Position numbers and translations under genes: made by a program
Notes under the pieces: model-generated
Seen by the model: only the letters and a program-made list of their open reading frames with translations
Databases searched by the model: none
Told to the model about the DNA's origin: nothing
Part shown: in pieces, positions 1 through 8,184 of the stretch
Layout: every line of letters starts with the position of its first letter
How positions within the stretch are numbered: the first letter of the stretch is position 1
From: Gudongella sp049310905
Lineage (GTDB): Bacteria > Bacillota > Clostridia > Tissierellales > Tissierellaceae
Direction: 5' to 3'
Length of the DNA: 64,000 bases
Assembly (NCBI RefSeq): GCF_049310905.1
Contig: NZ_JBMEMN010000005.1
Location: 1 to 64,000, forward strand

Positions 1-11
1 TTCAACATGGA

Positions 12-26
12 AATATTCTAAATAAT
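12..26. promoter_or_regulatory. Putative CodY-like operator upstream of leuA
   Basis: The 15 bases here match 11 of 15 positions of the CodY consensus AATTTTCWGAAAATT. They lie about 21 bases upstream of the -35 box. Nearly the same block recurs at 4790-4804 before the second branched-chain promoter. CodY control of ilv/leu genes is established in Firmicutes; that this site is bound is inference. Confidence 0.35.
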
Positions 27-47
27 TCAAATTGTTAAAAAAAAGTG

Positions 48-77
48 TTGACTTTTAAATCCACCTGAATATATAAT
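48..77 (+). promoter_or_regulatory. Sigma-A promoter of the leuACDB operon
   Basis: TTGACT (48-53) and TATAAT (72-77) are separated by 18 bases. The predicted transcript start near 84 lies just before the T-box leader, which fits. Confidence 0.75.
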
Positions 78-83
78 AAGTTT

Positions 84-366
84 CAATATTAATAAATGCT
101 ATGATGAAGAGAAAGATACCCATAGATTACTTTAAGAGAGCTGATGGTTGGTGTGAATCAGCAGTAACCTGGTATGAAATACTAGCTTCAAAGCAGCATG
201 GCTGAAAGCAAGATGCAAATAGGCTGTGACGGTGCCACCGTTATATGGATACCGGATGATTGTCCGGGAAGAGGCAGCTTGCTGCGAACTAGGGTGGTAA
301 CACGGAGATTAGTCCTTCGTCCCTATAGAATAATATCTATAGGGACGGGGGACTTTTTATTTTTTT
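84..366 (+). promoter_or_regulatory. T-box leader, probably leucine-specific, upstream of leuA
   Basis: The T-box sequence AGGGTGGTAACACGG is at 291-305. It is followed by a strong terminator: a perfect 10-bp stem 319-328/337-346, extended by 311-315/349-353, then a T-run. A compact stem I starts near 135. CTA at 182-184 followed by a purine is the likely specifier, which would read tRNA-Leu. Uncharged tRNA should pair with the T-box bulge, favour the antiterminator and let leuACDB be transcribed. The specifier is read by eye and is less certain than the T-box itself. Confidence 0.9.
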
Positions 367-381
367 GCAAGGAGGGTTAAA

Positions 382-1923
382 ATGACAAAAAGGATCAGGT
401 TTTTTGATACAACACTAAGGGACGGGGAACAATCCCCTGGATGCAGCATGAACCACAGAGAGAAGCTTATGATGGCAAAGCAGCTTGAAAAGCTGGGTGT
501 AGATGTAATTGAAGCTGGATTTGCAGCAGCATCTCCAGGGGATTTCAAATCTGTAAAGACCATAGCAGAAGGAATAACAAATTCCACAGTGGCGGTTCTT
601 GCAAGAACCGTCAAAGGCGATATAGACAAGGCATGGGAGGCGGTAAAGGGAGCAAAAAAACCTAGAATTCACACATTTATAGCCACATCAGGGATACATA
701 TGGAATACAAGCTGAAAATGTCCCCGGAGGAAGTTGCTGACAGGGCAGAGGAAATGGTTGCCTATGCAAGGAGTCTATGTTCTGAGGTTGAGTTTTCTGC
801 TGAAGATGCAACAAGGAGCAATACCGATTTTCTTTCGGAAATATTTGACAGGGTCATCCAGGCCGGGGCAAGCATCATAAATATACCAGATACTGTTGGA
901 TATACAACCCCTGATGAATTCTACGCTTTTATTACTGAGATTAAAAGTAAGTCGAAATATCTGAATGATGTTGAGATATCAGTTCACTGTCACAACGATC
1001 TGGGCCTGGGAGTTGCAAACAGCCTTGCGGCAATAAGGGCTGGCGCGACACAGATAGAGTGTACAGTCAATGGAATTGGAGAAAGAGCGGGAAATGCTGC
1101 CCTTGAGGAGCTGGCAATGATCCTTGCAGTACGGGGAGATACCTACGATGCCAGGAGTGGAATAGTCACCCAGGAGATTACCAAAACGAGCAATCTGTTA
1201 AGCAGTATAACAGGTGTTAATGTACAGCCTAACAAGGCAATCGTTGGAGCTAATGCATTTGCTCATGAGTCGGGTATTCATCAGCATGGGGTTTTAAGCA
1301 ACAGAGAAACTTATGAAATTATGACACCTGAATCAGTAGGTCTTGGCAACAACAGTCTGGTTCTTGGAAAGCACTCTGGAAGACATGCATTCAGGGACAA
1401 GGTCGTTTCACTTGGATATGAAATAGATGATGAGCAGTTGAATATTGTCTTTGCTGAATTCAAGTCTCTTGCGGACAAGAAGAAGCAGATATTTGACAGA
1501 GATATTGAAATACTGCTGACAAAGGGAATAAAGGAAAGCAGGGATTACTACAAGCTGGAGAGATTTGTGATAAACAGTGGAAACACAATTACGACAACTG
1601 CATCTGTGGTACTGGATACCCCACAGAATAAAAAGGAAGGAATATCCTTTGCTCAAGGACCCGTAGATGCTGCATTCAAAGCAATTGAACAATGCATTGA
1701 CAGAAAGATTTTTCTTGAAGATTATTCATTGCAATCAATAACAGAAGGTGCTGATGCCCTGGGCTATGCAGTTGTTAAGCTTAGATACAAGGACAGACAT
1801 TTTGTTGGCAGGGATGCAAGCATAAATGTTGTGGAGGCCAGCATCAATGCCTATATAAATGCCATAAACAAGTTGATGAGAGAGGATGACAAGGAAGCGG
1901 AATCAGAGTCTATTGCAGTCTAG
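382..1923 (+). CDS. leuA: 2-isopropylmalate synthase
   Basis: LeuA condenses 2-oxoisovalerate with acetyl-CoA, the committed step of leucine synthesis. The 513-residue length fits the long bacterial form: an N-terminal DRE-TIM barrel and a C-terminal LeuA dimer/regulatory domain from about residue 375. The barrel signature DTTLRDGEQSPG is at residues 9-20 and the metal-binding HCHN at 202-205. A clear AAGGAGG lies just before the ATG. It is the first gene of leuACDB, immediately behind the T-box terminator, so leucine starvation should raise its expression. The C-terminal domain suggests leucine feedback inhibition as in the family. Citramalate synthase is a related alternative, but the leuCDB neighbours favour LeuA. 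Confidence 0.96.
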   Translation: MTKRIRFFDTTLRDGEQSPGCSMNHREKLMMAKQLEKLGVDVIEAGFAAASPGDFKSVKTIAEGITNSTVAVLARTVKGDIDKAWEAVKGAKKPRIHTFIATSGIHMEYKLKMSPEEVADRAEEMVAYARSLCSEVEFSAEDATRSNTDFLSEIFDRVIQAGASIINIPDTVGYTTPDEFYAFITEIKSKSKYLNDVEISVHCHNDLGLGVANSLAAIRAGATQIECTVNGIGERAGNAALEELAMILAVRGDTYDARSGIVTQEITKTSNLLSSITGVNVQPNKAIVGANAFAHESGIHQHGVLSNRETYEIMTPESVGLGNNSLVLGKHSGRHAFRDKVVSLGYEIDDEQLNIVFAEFKSLADKKKQIFDRDIEILLTKGIKESRDYYKLERFVINSGNTITTTASVVLDTPQNKKEGISFAQGPVDAAFKAIEQCIDRKIFLEDYSLQSITEGADALGYAVVKLRYKDRHFVGRDASINVVEASINAYINAINKLMREDDKEAESESIAV

Positions 1924-1937
1924 AAGGGGTGGTTAAG

Positions 1938-3206
1938 ATGGGGATGACAATGACACAGAAGATAATGGCAGCACATGTTGGCAAAGAGAGTGTGACTGCC
2001 GGGGATTTTATAGAGGCAAATCTTGATATGGTACTTGGCAATGACATAACTGCACCACCTGCAATAAGTGAGTTTAAAAAAATGGGCGGAAGAAATGTCT
2101 TCCATAAGGACAAGGTAGCACTTGTGCCCGATCATTTTGCACCAAACAAGGACATCAAATCTGCCCAGCAGTGTAAGATCATGAGAGAATTTGCCTACGG
2201 ACAGAATATAACCAATTACTTTGAAATAGGAGAAATGGGAATTGAGCATGCACTTTTGCCAGAGAAGGGAATAGTAGTTGCTGGAGATGTCATAATCGGC
2301 GCTGATTCACATACATGCACATATGGAGCGCTTGGCGCATTTTCAACGGGGGTGGGAAGCACTGATATGGCTGCAGGAATGGTTACCGGGAAAGCATGGT
2401 TCAAGGTACCTTCCGCAATTTCCTTTGTACTCTGCAACAAACCTCAGGAGTGGGTAACTGGAAAGGATATAATTCTTCACATTATTGGAATGATTGGAGT
2501 GGATGGTGCAAGATACAGGTCGATGGAGTATTCCGGCGAGGGAGTGGCGTATCTTTCCATGGATGACAGATTCACAATGGCAAACATGGCCATAGAAGCA
2601 GGAGCGAAGAATGGAATATTCCCCGTGGATCATTTGACTGAAGAGTATCTAAGGGAGCATGGAAAGAGGAAGTGGAGCTCATATACTCCAGATGAGGATG
2701 CAGATTATGACAAGATCATTGAAATTGATCTTTCTCAAATACGACCAACAGTCTCTTTTCCACATAGTCCAGACAATACATACAAAATTGATGACATACC
2801 AAAAATCTCAATTGACCAGGTTGTGATTGGATCCTGTACAAACGGTAGAATTGAAGACATGAGGATGGCTGCAAGAGTTCTAAAGGGTCGAAAGGTTGCC
2901 AAGGGAATTAGGACAATAATATTCCCTGCAACTCAAAGCATCTACCTTCAGGCAATCAAGGAAGGGCTGATCGAAATATTTATTGAATCGGGTGCCATTG
3001 TCAGTACTCCAACCTGCGGACCCTGTCTTGGGGGGCATATGGGCATACTGGCAGAGGGAGAAAAGGCCGTATCCACAACAAATAGAAACTTTGTTGGCAG
3101 GATGGGTCACCATACATCTGAGATATATCTTGCAAGTCCTGCTGTGGCAGCAGCATCAGCAGTAAGTGGATATATCGATACCCCTGAAAACCTGGAGGTG
3201 ATATAG
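1938..3206 (+). CDS. leuC: 3-isopropylmalate dehydratase large subunit
   Basis: With LeuD it isomerises 2-isopropylmalate to 3-isopropylmalate through an aconitase-type [4Fe-4S] cluster. The three cluster cysteines are visible: C300 in GSCTNGR and C360/C363 in TCGPCLGGH. The 422-residue length matches the shorter clostridial/archaeal HacA-like LeuC form rather than the roughly 465-residue enterobacterial form. The ATG at 1938 is chosen because AAGGGG sits 8 bases upstream and MGMTMTQKI matches the usual family start; a GTG nine bases earlier overlaps the ribosome binding site. It is separated from leuA by 14 bases and directly abuts leuD, as expected for two subunits made together. Confidence 0.95.
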   Translation: MGMTMTQKIMAAHVGKESVTAGDFIEANLDMVLGNDITAPPAISEFKKMGGRNVFHKDKVALVPDHFAPNKDIKSAQQCKIMREFAYGQNITNYFEIGEMGIEHALLPEKGIVVAGDVIIGADSHTCTYGALGAFSTGVGSTDMAAGMVTGKAWFKVPSAISFVLCNKPQEWVTGKDIILHIIGMIGVDGARYRSMEYSGEGVAYLSMDDRFTMANMAIEAGAKNGIFPVDHLTEEYLREHGKRKWSSYTPDEDADYDKIIEIDLSQIRPTVSFPHSPDNTYKIDDIPKISIDQVVIGSCTNGRIEDMRMAARVLKGRKVAKGIRTIIFPATQSIYLQAIKEGLIEIFIESGAIVSTPTCGPCLGGHMGILAEGEKAVSTTNRNFVGRMGHHTSEIYLASPAVAAASAVSGYIDTPENLEVI

Positions 3207-3701
3207 ATGAACTCACATGGGAAAGTCATAAAATTTGGAGACAACATCGACACAGATCTTATTATTGCTGCAAGATATCTTTCAACTGCAGACCCAAAGC
3301 AGCTTGCACACCATCTGATGGAGGACTTGGATCCAGAAATAAGCAAAAGAACCGAGCAGGGTGATATCTTTGTCGCCGGCAAGAACTTCGGATGTGGATC
3401 ATCCAGGGAGCACGCTCCAATCGCAATAAAGGGAGCCGGCGTAAGTTGTGTCATTGCAGAGAACTTTGCCAGGATTTTTTACAGAAATGCCTTCAATATC
3501 GGCCTGCCAATAATTGAAAGCGCAGAAGCTTCAGAGGATATAAAAGATGGAGATGAAATAACAATAGACTATGAAACTGGTGAAATTGAGAATAATACCA
3601 CTGGCAAAAGGTACAAGGGAGAAGCATATCCACCGTTTATCAGGAAAATAATCGAAAGTGGCGGACTTGTTGGATACGTAAAATCGGGAGGGGCAGAATA
3701 A
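3207..3701 (+). CDS. leuD: 3-isopropylmalate dehydratase small subunit
   Basis: This 164-residue protein is the swivelling domain that completes the LeuCD isomerase. The family signature NFGCGSSREHAP is present near residues 56-67, where the serine and arginine contact substrate. FGDNIDTDLII is the usual N-terminal motif. The ATG follows the leuC stop without any gap, and the GGAGGTG ribosome binding site lies within the end of leuC, which suggests translational coupling. The short form matches the HacA-like LeuC next door. Homoaconitase small subunit is a close relative, but operon context supports leucine synthesis. Confidence 0.95.
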   Translation: MNSHGKVIKFGDNIDTDLIIAARYLSTADPKQLAHHLMEDLDPEISKRTEQGDIFVAGKNFGCGSSREHAPIAIKGAGVSCVIAENFARIFYRNAFNIGLPIIESAEASEDIKDGDEITIDYETGEIENNTTGKRYKGEAYPPFIRKIIESGGLVGYVKSGGAE

Positions 3702-3702
3702 T

Positions 3703-4788
3703 ATGACATACAAAGTAGCTGTTGCAAAGGGAGACGGTGTTGGTCCTGAGGTTGTTGATAGTGCAATGTCGGTTCTTGATAAGGTCTCAAGTGTTTTTGA
3801 ATTTGAAATCGAATACAGAGAGGTCCTTGTTGGAGGAGCTGCCTATGACAGGATGGGAACTCCACTACCAAAAGAAACCCTGGATATGGTGAAAGACTCC
3901 GACAGTGTCTTGTTCGGGGCGGTAGGTGGGTCTAAATGGGATAATCTACCGCATGAATCCAGACCTGAAAAAGCCATATTGGGACTTAGAAAAACCCTGG
4001 ATGCCTATTCCAACTTAAGACCTGGAATTCTTTATCCTCAGCTAAAGGATGCATCTCCTCTAAAAAATCACATAGTCGAAAAGGGTTTTGATATCTGTGT
4101 TGTAAGGGAGCTTGTCGGAGGGATATATTTTGGCAGGAAGAGAACATGGGAGGGGGAATCAGGAGAGATGGCCGAGGATGTTGAAGGGTATAGTCGGAGT
4201 GAAATCGAAAGGATTGCAAGAAAGGCATTCCAGTTGGCTCAGTTAAGACGCAGGAAAGTCACCAGTGTTGACAAGGCAAATGTGCTCCATACCTCCAGAC
4301 TTTGGAGGAAGGTTGTGCAAGAGGTTCACGGGGAATATCCAGAGGTTGACCTTGAACATATGTATATAGACAATGCCTGCATGCAGGTTGTACGGGACCC
4401 ATCCCAATTTGATGTGATACTTACGTCAAATATCTTCGGCGACATCCTTTCTGACGAAATAAGCATGCTGACAGGATCAATAGGATTGCTGCCATCTGCA
4501 AGCATGGGAGATGGCAAAAAAGGAATTTATGAGCCAATTCACGGTTCGGCACCTGACTTGGCTGGGAAGGATAGGGTCAATCCAATAGGGACAATACTTT
4601 CAGCTGGAATGATGTTGGAGCACTCATTTGGAGAAATTGAAGCTGCAAGGTCAATCGAATATGCAATAAAAAAAGTTTTTGAAGAAAAGTACCACACTGA
4701 AGACGTTTTCATGGAAGACGGAAAGTTGGTTGGAACAAAGGAAATCACAAGGCTTATAGCAATGAACATTGAAAAGGGTACCAATTGA
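3703..4788 (+). CDS. leuB: 3-isopropylmalate dehydrogenase
   Basis: LeuB oxidises and decarboxylates 3-isopropylmalate to 2-oxoisocaproate with NAD+, the third leucine-specific step. The 361 residues are the normal length. Visible family motifs include the N-terminal KGDGVGPEV, the substrate-binding LRP near residues 105-107, the metal-binding segment SNIFGDILSDE around 243-253, and the NAD-binding GSAPDLAGKD near 281. The gene starts one base after the leuD stop behind GGGAGGGG. No terminator is visible after it; the next promoter begins 38 bases downstream, so read-through into the second T-box leader is possible. Confidence 0.96.
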   Translation: MTYKVAVAKGDGVGPEVVDSAMSVLDKVSSVFEFEIEYREVLVGGAAYDRMGTPLPKETLDMVKDSDSVLFGAVGGSKWDNLPHESRPEKAILGLRKTLDAYSNLRPGILYPQLKDASPLKNHIVEKGFDICVVRELVGGIYFGRKRTWEGESGEMAEDVEGYSRSEIERIARKAFQLAQLRRRKVTSVDKANVLHTSRLWRKVVQEVHGEYPEVDLEHMYIDNACMQVVRDPSQFDVILTSNIFGDILSDEISMLTGSIGLLPSASMGDGKKGIYEPIHGSAPDLAGKDRVNPIGTILSAGMMLEHSFGEIEAARSIEYAIKKVFEEKYHTEDVFMEDGKLVGTKEITRLIAMNIEKGTN

Positions 4789-4789
4789 A

Positions 4790-4804
4790 AATATTCTAAA
4801 TAGT
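4790..4804. promoter_or_regulatory. Putative CodY-like operator, second copy
   Basis: It matches 11 of 15 positions of the CodY consensus and sits directly after the leuB stop codon, 22 bases before the -35 box. The wider block 4789-4831 repeats 11-52 with few changes, so the two branched-chain promoters appear to share a duplicated control region. Function is inferred. Confidence 0.35.
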
Positions 4805-4826
4805 TCAAATTATTTAAAAAAAGGTG

Positions 4827-4855
4827 TTGACACTATAAATAATTAGATATAGAAT
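4827..4855 (+). promoter_or_regulatory. Sigma-A promoter of the ilv operon
   Basis: TTGACA (4827-4832) and TAGAAT (4850-4855) are separated by 17 bases. The promoter stands just before the second T-box leader. Confidence 0.75.
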
Positions 4856-4861
4856 AGGCTT

Positions 4862-5180
4862 AATTTAGTTTATACAAAGAGCAAAGACGGAGACAAAACT
4901 GTTGAGAGTCTGATAACAGAGAACTGATGGAAGGTGAGAGTCAGGATCAGAGGATGCAGCTATGATCACTCCGGAGCTGTCAAGGCGAAATGAAAAAAGT
5001 AGCCGAGACCGGGAGTCTTTCTATTGAAAGATGCGCCACCGTTACATGGCTATGGTTAAAAGCTTTGCTTTGGACCTGAAGAGTCAGTTTGCGTGAGCAA
5101 ATTGTAAACCAGGGTGGTACCGCGAATGTTATCTCGTCCCTGAAATACGTATAAGTATTTCAGTGGCGAGATTTTTTTAT
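4862..5180 (+). promoter_or_regulatory. T-box leader, probably isoleucine-specific, upstream of ilv genes
   Basis: The T-box AGGGTGGTACCGCGA is at 5111-5125. The terminator that follows pairs 5131-5136 with 5167-5172 around an inner CTGAAATAC/GTATTTCAG stem and ends in seven Ts. The stem I region is long, with the usual AG-rich bulges. ATC at 4965-4967 followed by a purine is the most likely specifier, reading tRNA-Ile. This fits control of ilvC-ilvB-ilvE. The leader fills the 425-base gap between leuB and the next gene. Confidence 0.92.
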
Positions 5181-5214
5181 GTAAACTTAAAACAAAGAAA
5201 GGGAGGAAATGAAA

Positions 5215-5445
5215 ATGAATAAAACTTTGAATGCAATGGTAAAAAACGGACCGGAGACTTTAATGAGAATCACAGGGCTAGTGAGAAAAAGAGGGTGTGA
5301 ACTTCAAGGTATTGTATATGAAGTTGGGCTTGAAGATGCTTTATCAAAGCTTACATTGACAGTTGGAGCTCCCAGTGAGGACCTGATGGATAATATGGTT
5401 CTCCAGATGAGACGATTCCAGGATGTTTACGAAGTTACTGAATAA
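5215..5445 (+). CDS. Stand-alone ACT-domain protein, likely acetolactate synthase regulatory subunit
   Basis: This 76-residue protein is a single ACT domain, the size of the E. coli IlvM type rather than the roughly 160-residue IlvN/IlvH. It contains MRITGLVRKRGCELQGI, typical of the ACT domain of small acetolactate synthase subunits, and ends with an RRFQDVYEV-like strand. The ATG at 5215 is preferred because GGGAGG lies 8 bases upstream; an ATG two codons earlier is too close. It is the first gene after the Ile T-box and precedes ilvC and ilvB, so it probably binds the IlvB catalytic subunit. It lacks the C-terminal domain that full IlvN proteins carry, so valine feedback may differ. Confidence 0.8.
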   Translation: MNKTLNAMVKNGPETLMRITGLVRKRGCELQGIVYEVGLEDALSKLTLTVGAPSEDLMDNMVLQMRRFQDVYEVTE

Positions 5446-5473
5446 ATTACATAATAAGGGAGAGATGGATAAT

Positions 5474-6466
5474 ATGGCAAAGATGTTCTACGAAAATGAC
5501 TGTGATTTAAACGTATTGAAAACAAGGAAGGTGGCTGTTGTAGGTTATGGAAGCCAGGGCCATGCACACGCATTGAATCTTAAGGAATCAGGAGTAAATG
5601 TAAGAGTTGGGCTTTACGAAGGAAGCAAGTCCTGGGCAAGAGCCGAAGAAGCCGGACTTGAAGTAATGACTTCCAGCGAGGCAGCAAAATGGGCCGATGT
5701 GATGATGCTTCTGGTAAACGATGAAAAACAGGTGGACCTGTATGAAAGCAGTTTGAAAGACAACCTTACACCTGGGATGTATCTGGCATTTGCCCATGGA
5801 TTCAATATTCATTACGGACAAATTGTTCCACCAGAGGGCGTAAATGTATTTATGGTAGCGCCAAAAGGCCCAGGACATACTGTAAGAAGCCAGTTTCAGG
5901 AAGGAAAAGGTGTACCTTGCCTGGTGACCACCCATCAAGATCCAACAGGTGATACGATGGATGTTGCATTGGCATATGCAGCTGGAATTGGTGGAGCAAG
6001 AGCAGGCGTTCTCAAGACCACCTTCAAGGAAGAAACAGAAACAGACCTTTTCGGAGAGCAGGCCGTCCTTTGCGGAGGAGTAACGGAACTTATGAAAGCT
6101 GGATTTGAAGTATTGGTTGAAGCGGGATATGAGCCAGAAAGTGCATATTTTGAATGTCTCCATGAAATGAAGCTAATAATTGACCTGATCAATCAGGGTG
6201 GACTTAGCTATATGAGATACTCTGTAAGTGATACTGCTGAATACGGTGACTATTCTGTTGGTAAGAGAATCATCACTGAGGATACCAGAAATGAAATGAG
6301 AAAAGTTCTGGCTGAAGTCCAGGACGGAACCTTTGCCAAAAACTGGATTCTAGAAAACAAGGCAAATAGACCTTCATTCAATGCAAAGAGAAGACTGGAG
6401 CAGGAGCATCAAATGGAGGTTGTGGGAAGGGACTTGAGAAAGATGATGAGCTGGCTGAAAAAGTAG
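5474..6466 (+). CDS. ilvC: Ketol-acid reductoisomerase
   Basis: IlvC converts acetolactate or acetohydroxybutyrate to the dihydroxy acids of valine and isoleucine synthesis using NAD(P)H and Mg2+. The 330-residue length fits class I enzymes. The Rossmann motif GYGSQGHAHA starts at residue 24 and the catalytic C-terminal knotted domain follows, with ECLHEMKLIIDLI carrying metal-binding glutamates. I chose the ATG at 5474 because MAKMFYEND matches the family start and AAGGGAG lies about 11 bases upstream; a longer frame would overlap the ACT gene. It lies between the ACT subunit and ilvB in a single operon. Confidence 0.96.
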   Translation: MAKMFYENDCDLNVLKTRKVAVVGYGSQGHAHALNLKESGVNVRVGLYEGSKSWARAEEAGLEVMTSSEAAKWADVMMLLVNDEKQVDLYESSLKDNLTPGMYLAFAHGFNIHYGQIVPPEGVNVFMVAPKGPGHTVRSQFQEGKGVPCLVTTHQDPTGDTMDVALAYAAGIGGARAGVLKTTFKEETETDLFGEQAVLCGGVTELMKAGFEVLVEAGYEPESAYFECLHEMKLIIDLINQGGLSYMRYSVSDTAEYGDYSVGKRIITEDTRNEMRKVLAEVQDGTFAKNWILENKANRPSFNAKRRLEQEHQMEVVGRDLRKMMSWLKK

Positions 6467-6522
6467 AGAATTAAATACATTTGACAAAGGTTAAGGGACA
6501 AGAATATATCGAGGTGAGACAA

Positions 6523-8184
6523 ATGAGGTTGACAGGTGCAGACATAGTGATGGAATGCCTTCATAGGGAAGGCGTGGACACAATATTCGGATATCCCGGA
6601 GGTACTGTTATTCCACTTTATGATTCGTTGACAAGATACAGGACGAATTTCAAGCATGTACTTACAAGCCATGAACAAGGAGCATCCCATGGCGCTGACG
6701 GATATGCAAGATCAACGGGAAAGACTGGTGTTTGCATTGCAACATCTGGCCCCGGGGCAACAAATACGGTAACGGGAATAGCGACAGCATTTTCAGATTC
6801 CGTGCCAATGGTAATAGTAACAGGACAGGTTGCTTCGTCACTGCTGGGAAGGGATTCCTTTCAGGAGGTTGATATTACATCAATCACAATGACCATAACA
6901 AAGCATAACTTTCTTGTGAACTCAGTGGATGATATTGACAAGACCATGAGGGAAGCTTTCCGGATTGCCGGTTCAGGGAGAAAGGGACCTGTTCTTGTTG
7001 ATATTCCCAAGGATATTCTTATGACTCAGGCTGATTATGAACCAAAACAAAAAGAAGAGGAACCGAAAGATGAGAGTAATGGTGGATTGGCTGATTTGGA
7101 CAGACTTGTCCAGATGATAGACCAGTCAGAAAGACCGATTATTTATGCCGGAGGTGGCGTGATATCATCAGGTACCACTGCTGAATTGATTGGTTTTGCG
7201 GAGAAGGGTGACATTCCCGTAGTATCAAGTCTTATGGGTCTTGGGGGATTTCCCAGGGACCACAGATTATCACTTGGACTTGTTGGAATGCATGGATTTA
7301 AGGAAAACAATCTTGCAGTATGTCACAGTGACCTTATTATTGCCGTTGGATCAAGATTCAGCGACAGGGTAATTGGGAAAGTTGAAGAGTTCGGGCCAAA
7401 GGCCAAGATAATCCAGATTGATATTGATGCAGTTGAAATTGGTAAAAACAAGGCTGTTGATGGACACCTGAGAGGGCAAATGAAAAGAATTCTCCAGGTG
7501 CTTGAAGACAGTATTAATAAGACCAGTCGAAAGGATTGGATGCACTTTATACATAATAATAGGGAAGAGGATCACTATGAAGGTCAGTGGAGTGGAGTAG
7601 CTGCATTGAAGGCTGCAAACAGGAGCTTTCCTGATGCAATAGTTGCGACTGATGTAGGTCAACACCAGATGTGGACAGCTCAACACTGGATATTTAAAAA
7701 GCCAAGGACCTTTCTTTCATCGGGAGGACTGGGAACCATGGGATATGGTCTTGGAGCTGCCATTGGAGCACAGATTGCCAATCCAAAGGAGAGGGTAATT
7801 CTTGTAACCGGTGATGGAAGTTTCAGGATGAACTTCAACGAACTTGGGACAGTTGCAAAATATGACCTGCCAATTCTGATTCTATTGTTCAATAACAATT
7901 CTCTCGGAATGGTCAGACAGTGGCAGGGAATGTTCTTTGATAAAAGGTATTCAGAGACTGATCTTGGAAACGAAGTGGACTTCATCAAGCTGGCAGTTGC
8001 ATTTGGAATTGAAGGTGAAAGAGTAAATAATGAGGATGAGCTTAAAGAGGCTCTTCAAAGGGTAGATGAGAAGAAGAGGGCATATATTATTGAATGCACA
8101 TTTTCAAATAATCAGTGGGTGTATCCAATAGTTCCTGCAGGCAAGGCAATAAATGAGATGCTATATGAAGGAGGAGAAGTATAA
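6523..8184 (+). CDS. ilvB: Acetolactate synthase catalytic subunit
   Basis: This thiamine diphosphate and FAD enzyme makes acetolactate or acetohydroxybutyrate. It is 553 residues from the ATG at 6523, which sits 6 bases after GAGGTG; an in-frame TTG 14 codons earlier lacks support. The N-terminal TPP domain has GYPGG at 23-27 and the catalytic glutamate E51 in TSHEQGASHGADGYAR. The ThDP/Mg motif begins GDGSFRMN at residue 430 and ends in NN about 30 residues later. A biosynthetic rather than catabolic (AlsS) role is supported by the ilvC and ilvE neighbours, the ACT partner and the T-box. The stop abuts ilvE directly. Confidence 0.95.
   Translation: MRLTGADIVMECLHREGVDTIFGYPGGTVIPLYDSLTRYRTNFKHVLTSHEQGASHGADGYARSTGKTGVCIATSGPGATNTVTGIATAFSDSVPMVIVTGQVASSLLGRDSFQEVDITSITMTITKHNFLVNSVDDIDKTMREAFRIAGSGRKGPVLVDIPKDILMTQADYEPKQKEEEPKDESNGGLADLDRLVQMIDQSERPIIYAGGGVISSGTTAELIGFAEKGDIPVVSSLMGLGGFPRDHRLSLGLVGMHGFKENNLAVCHSDLIIAVGSRFSDRVIGKVEEFGPKAKIIQIDIDAVEIGKNKAVDGHLRGQMKRILQVLEDSINKTSRKDWMHFIHNNREEDHYEGQWSGVAALKAANRSFPDAIVATDVGQHQMWTAQHWIFKKPRTFLSSGGLGTMGYGLGAAIGAQIANPKERVILVTGDGSFRMNFNELGTVAKYDLPILILLFNNNSLGMVRQWQGMFFDKRYSETDLGNEVDFIKLAVAFGIEGERVNNEDELKEALQRVDEKKRAYIIECTFSNNQWVYPIVPAGKAINEMLYEGGEV

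Noticed and set aside
198..380. A 60-codon frame upstream of leuA as a leader peptide
   Set aside because: It covers the T-box, terminator and the leuA ribosome binding site; the T-box explains the conservation and control.
5588..6192. Long minus-strand frames inside ilvC
   Set aside because: They are antisense to a well-conserved enzyme and have no start signals.
6481..6522. TTG at 6481 as start of ilvB
   Set aside because: No ribosome binding site precedes it, while GAGGTG lies 6 bases before the ATG at 6523, where homology to the family begins.
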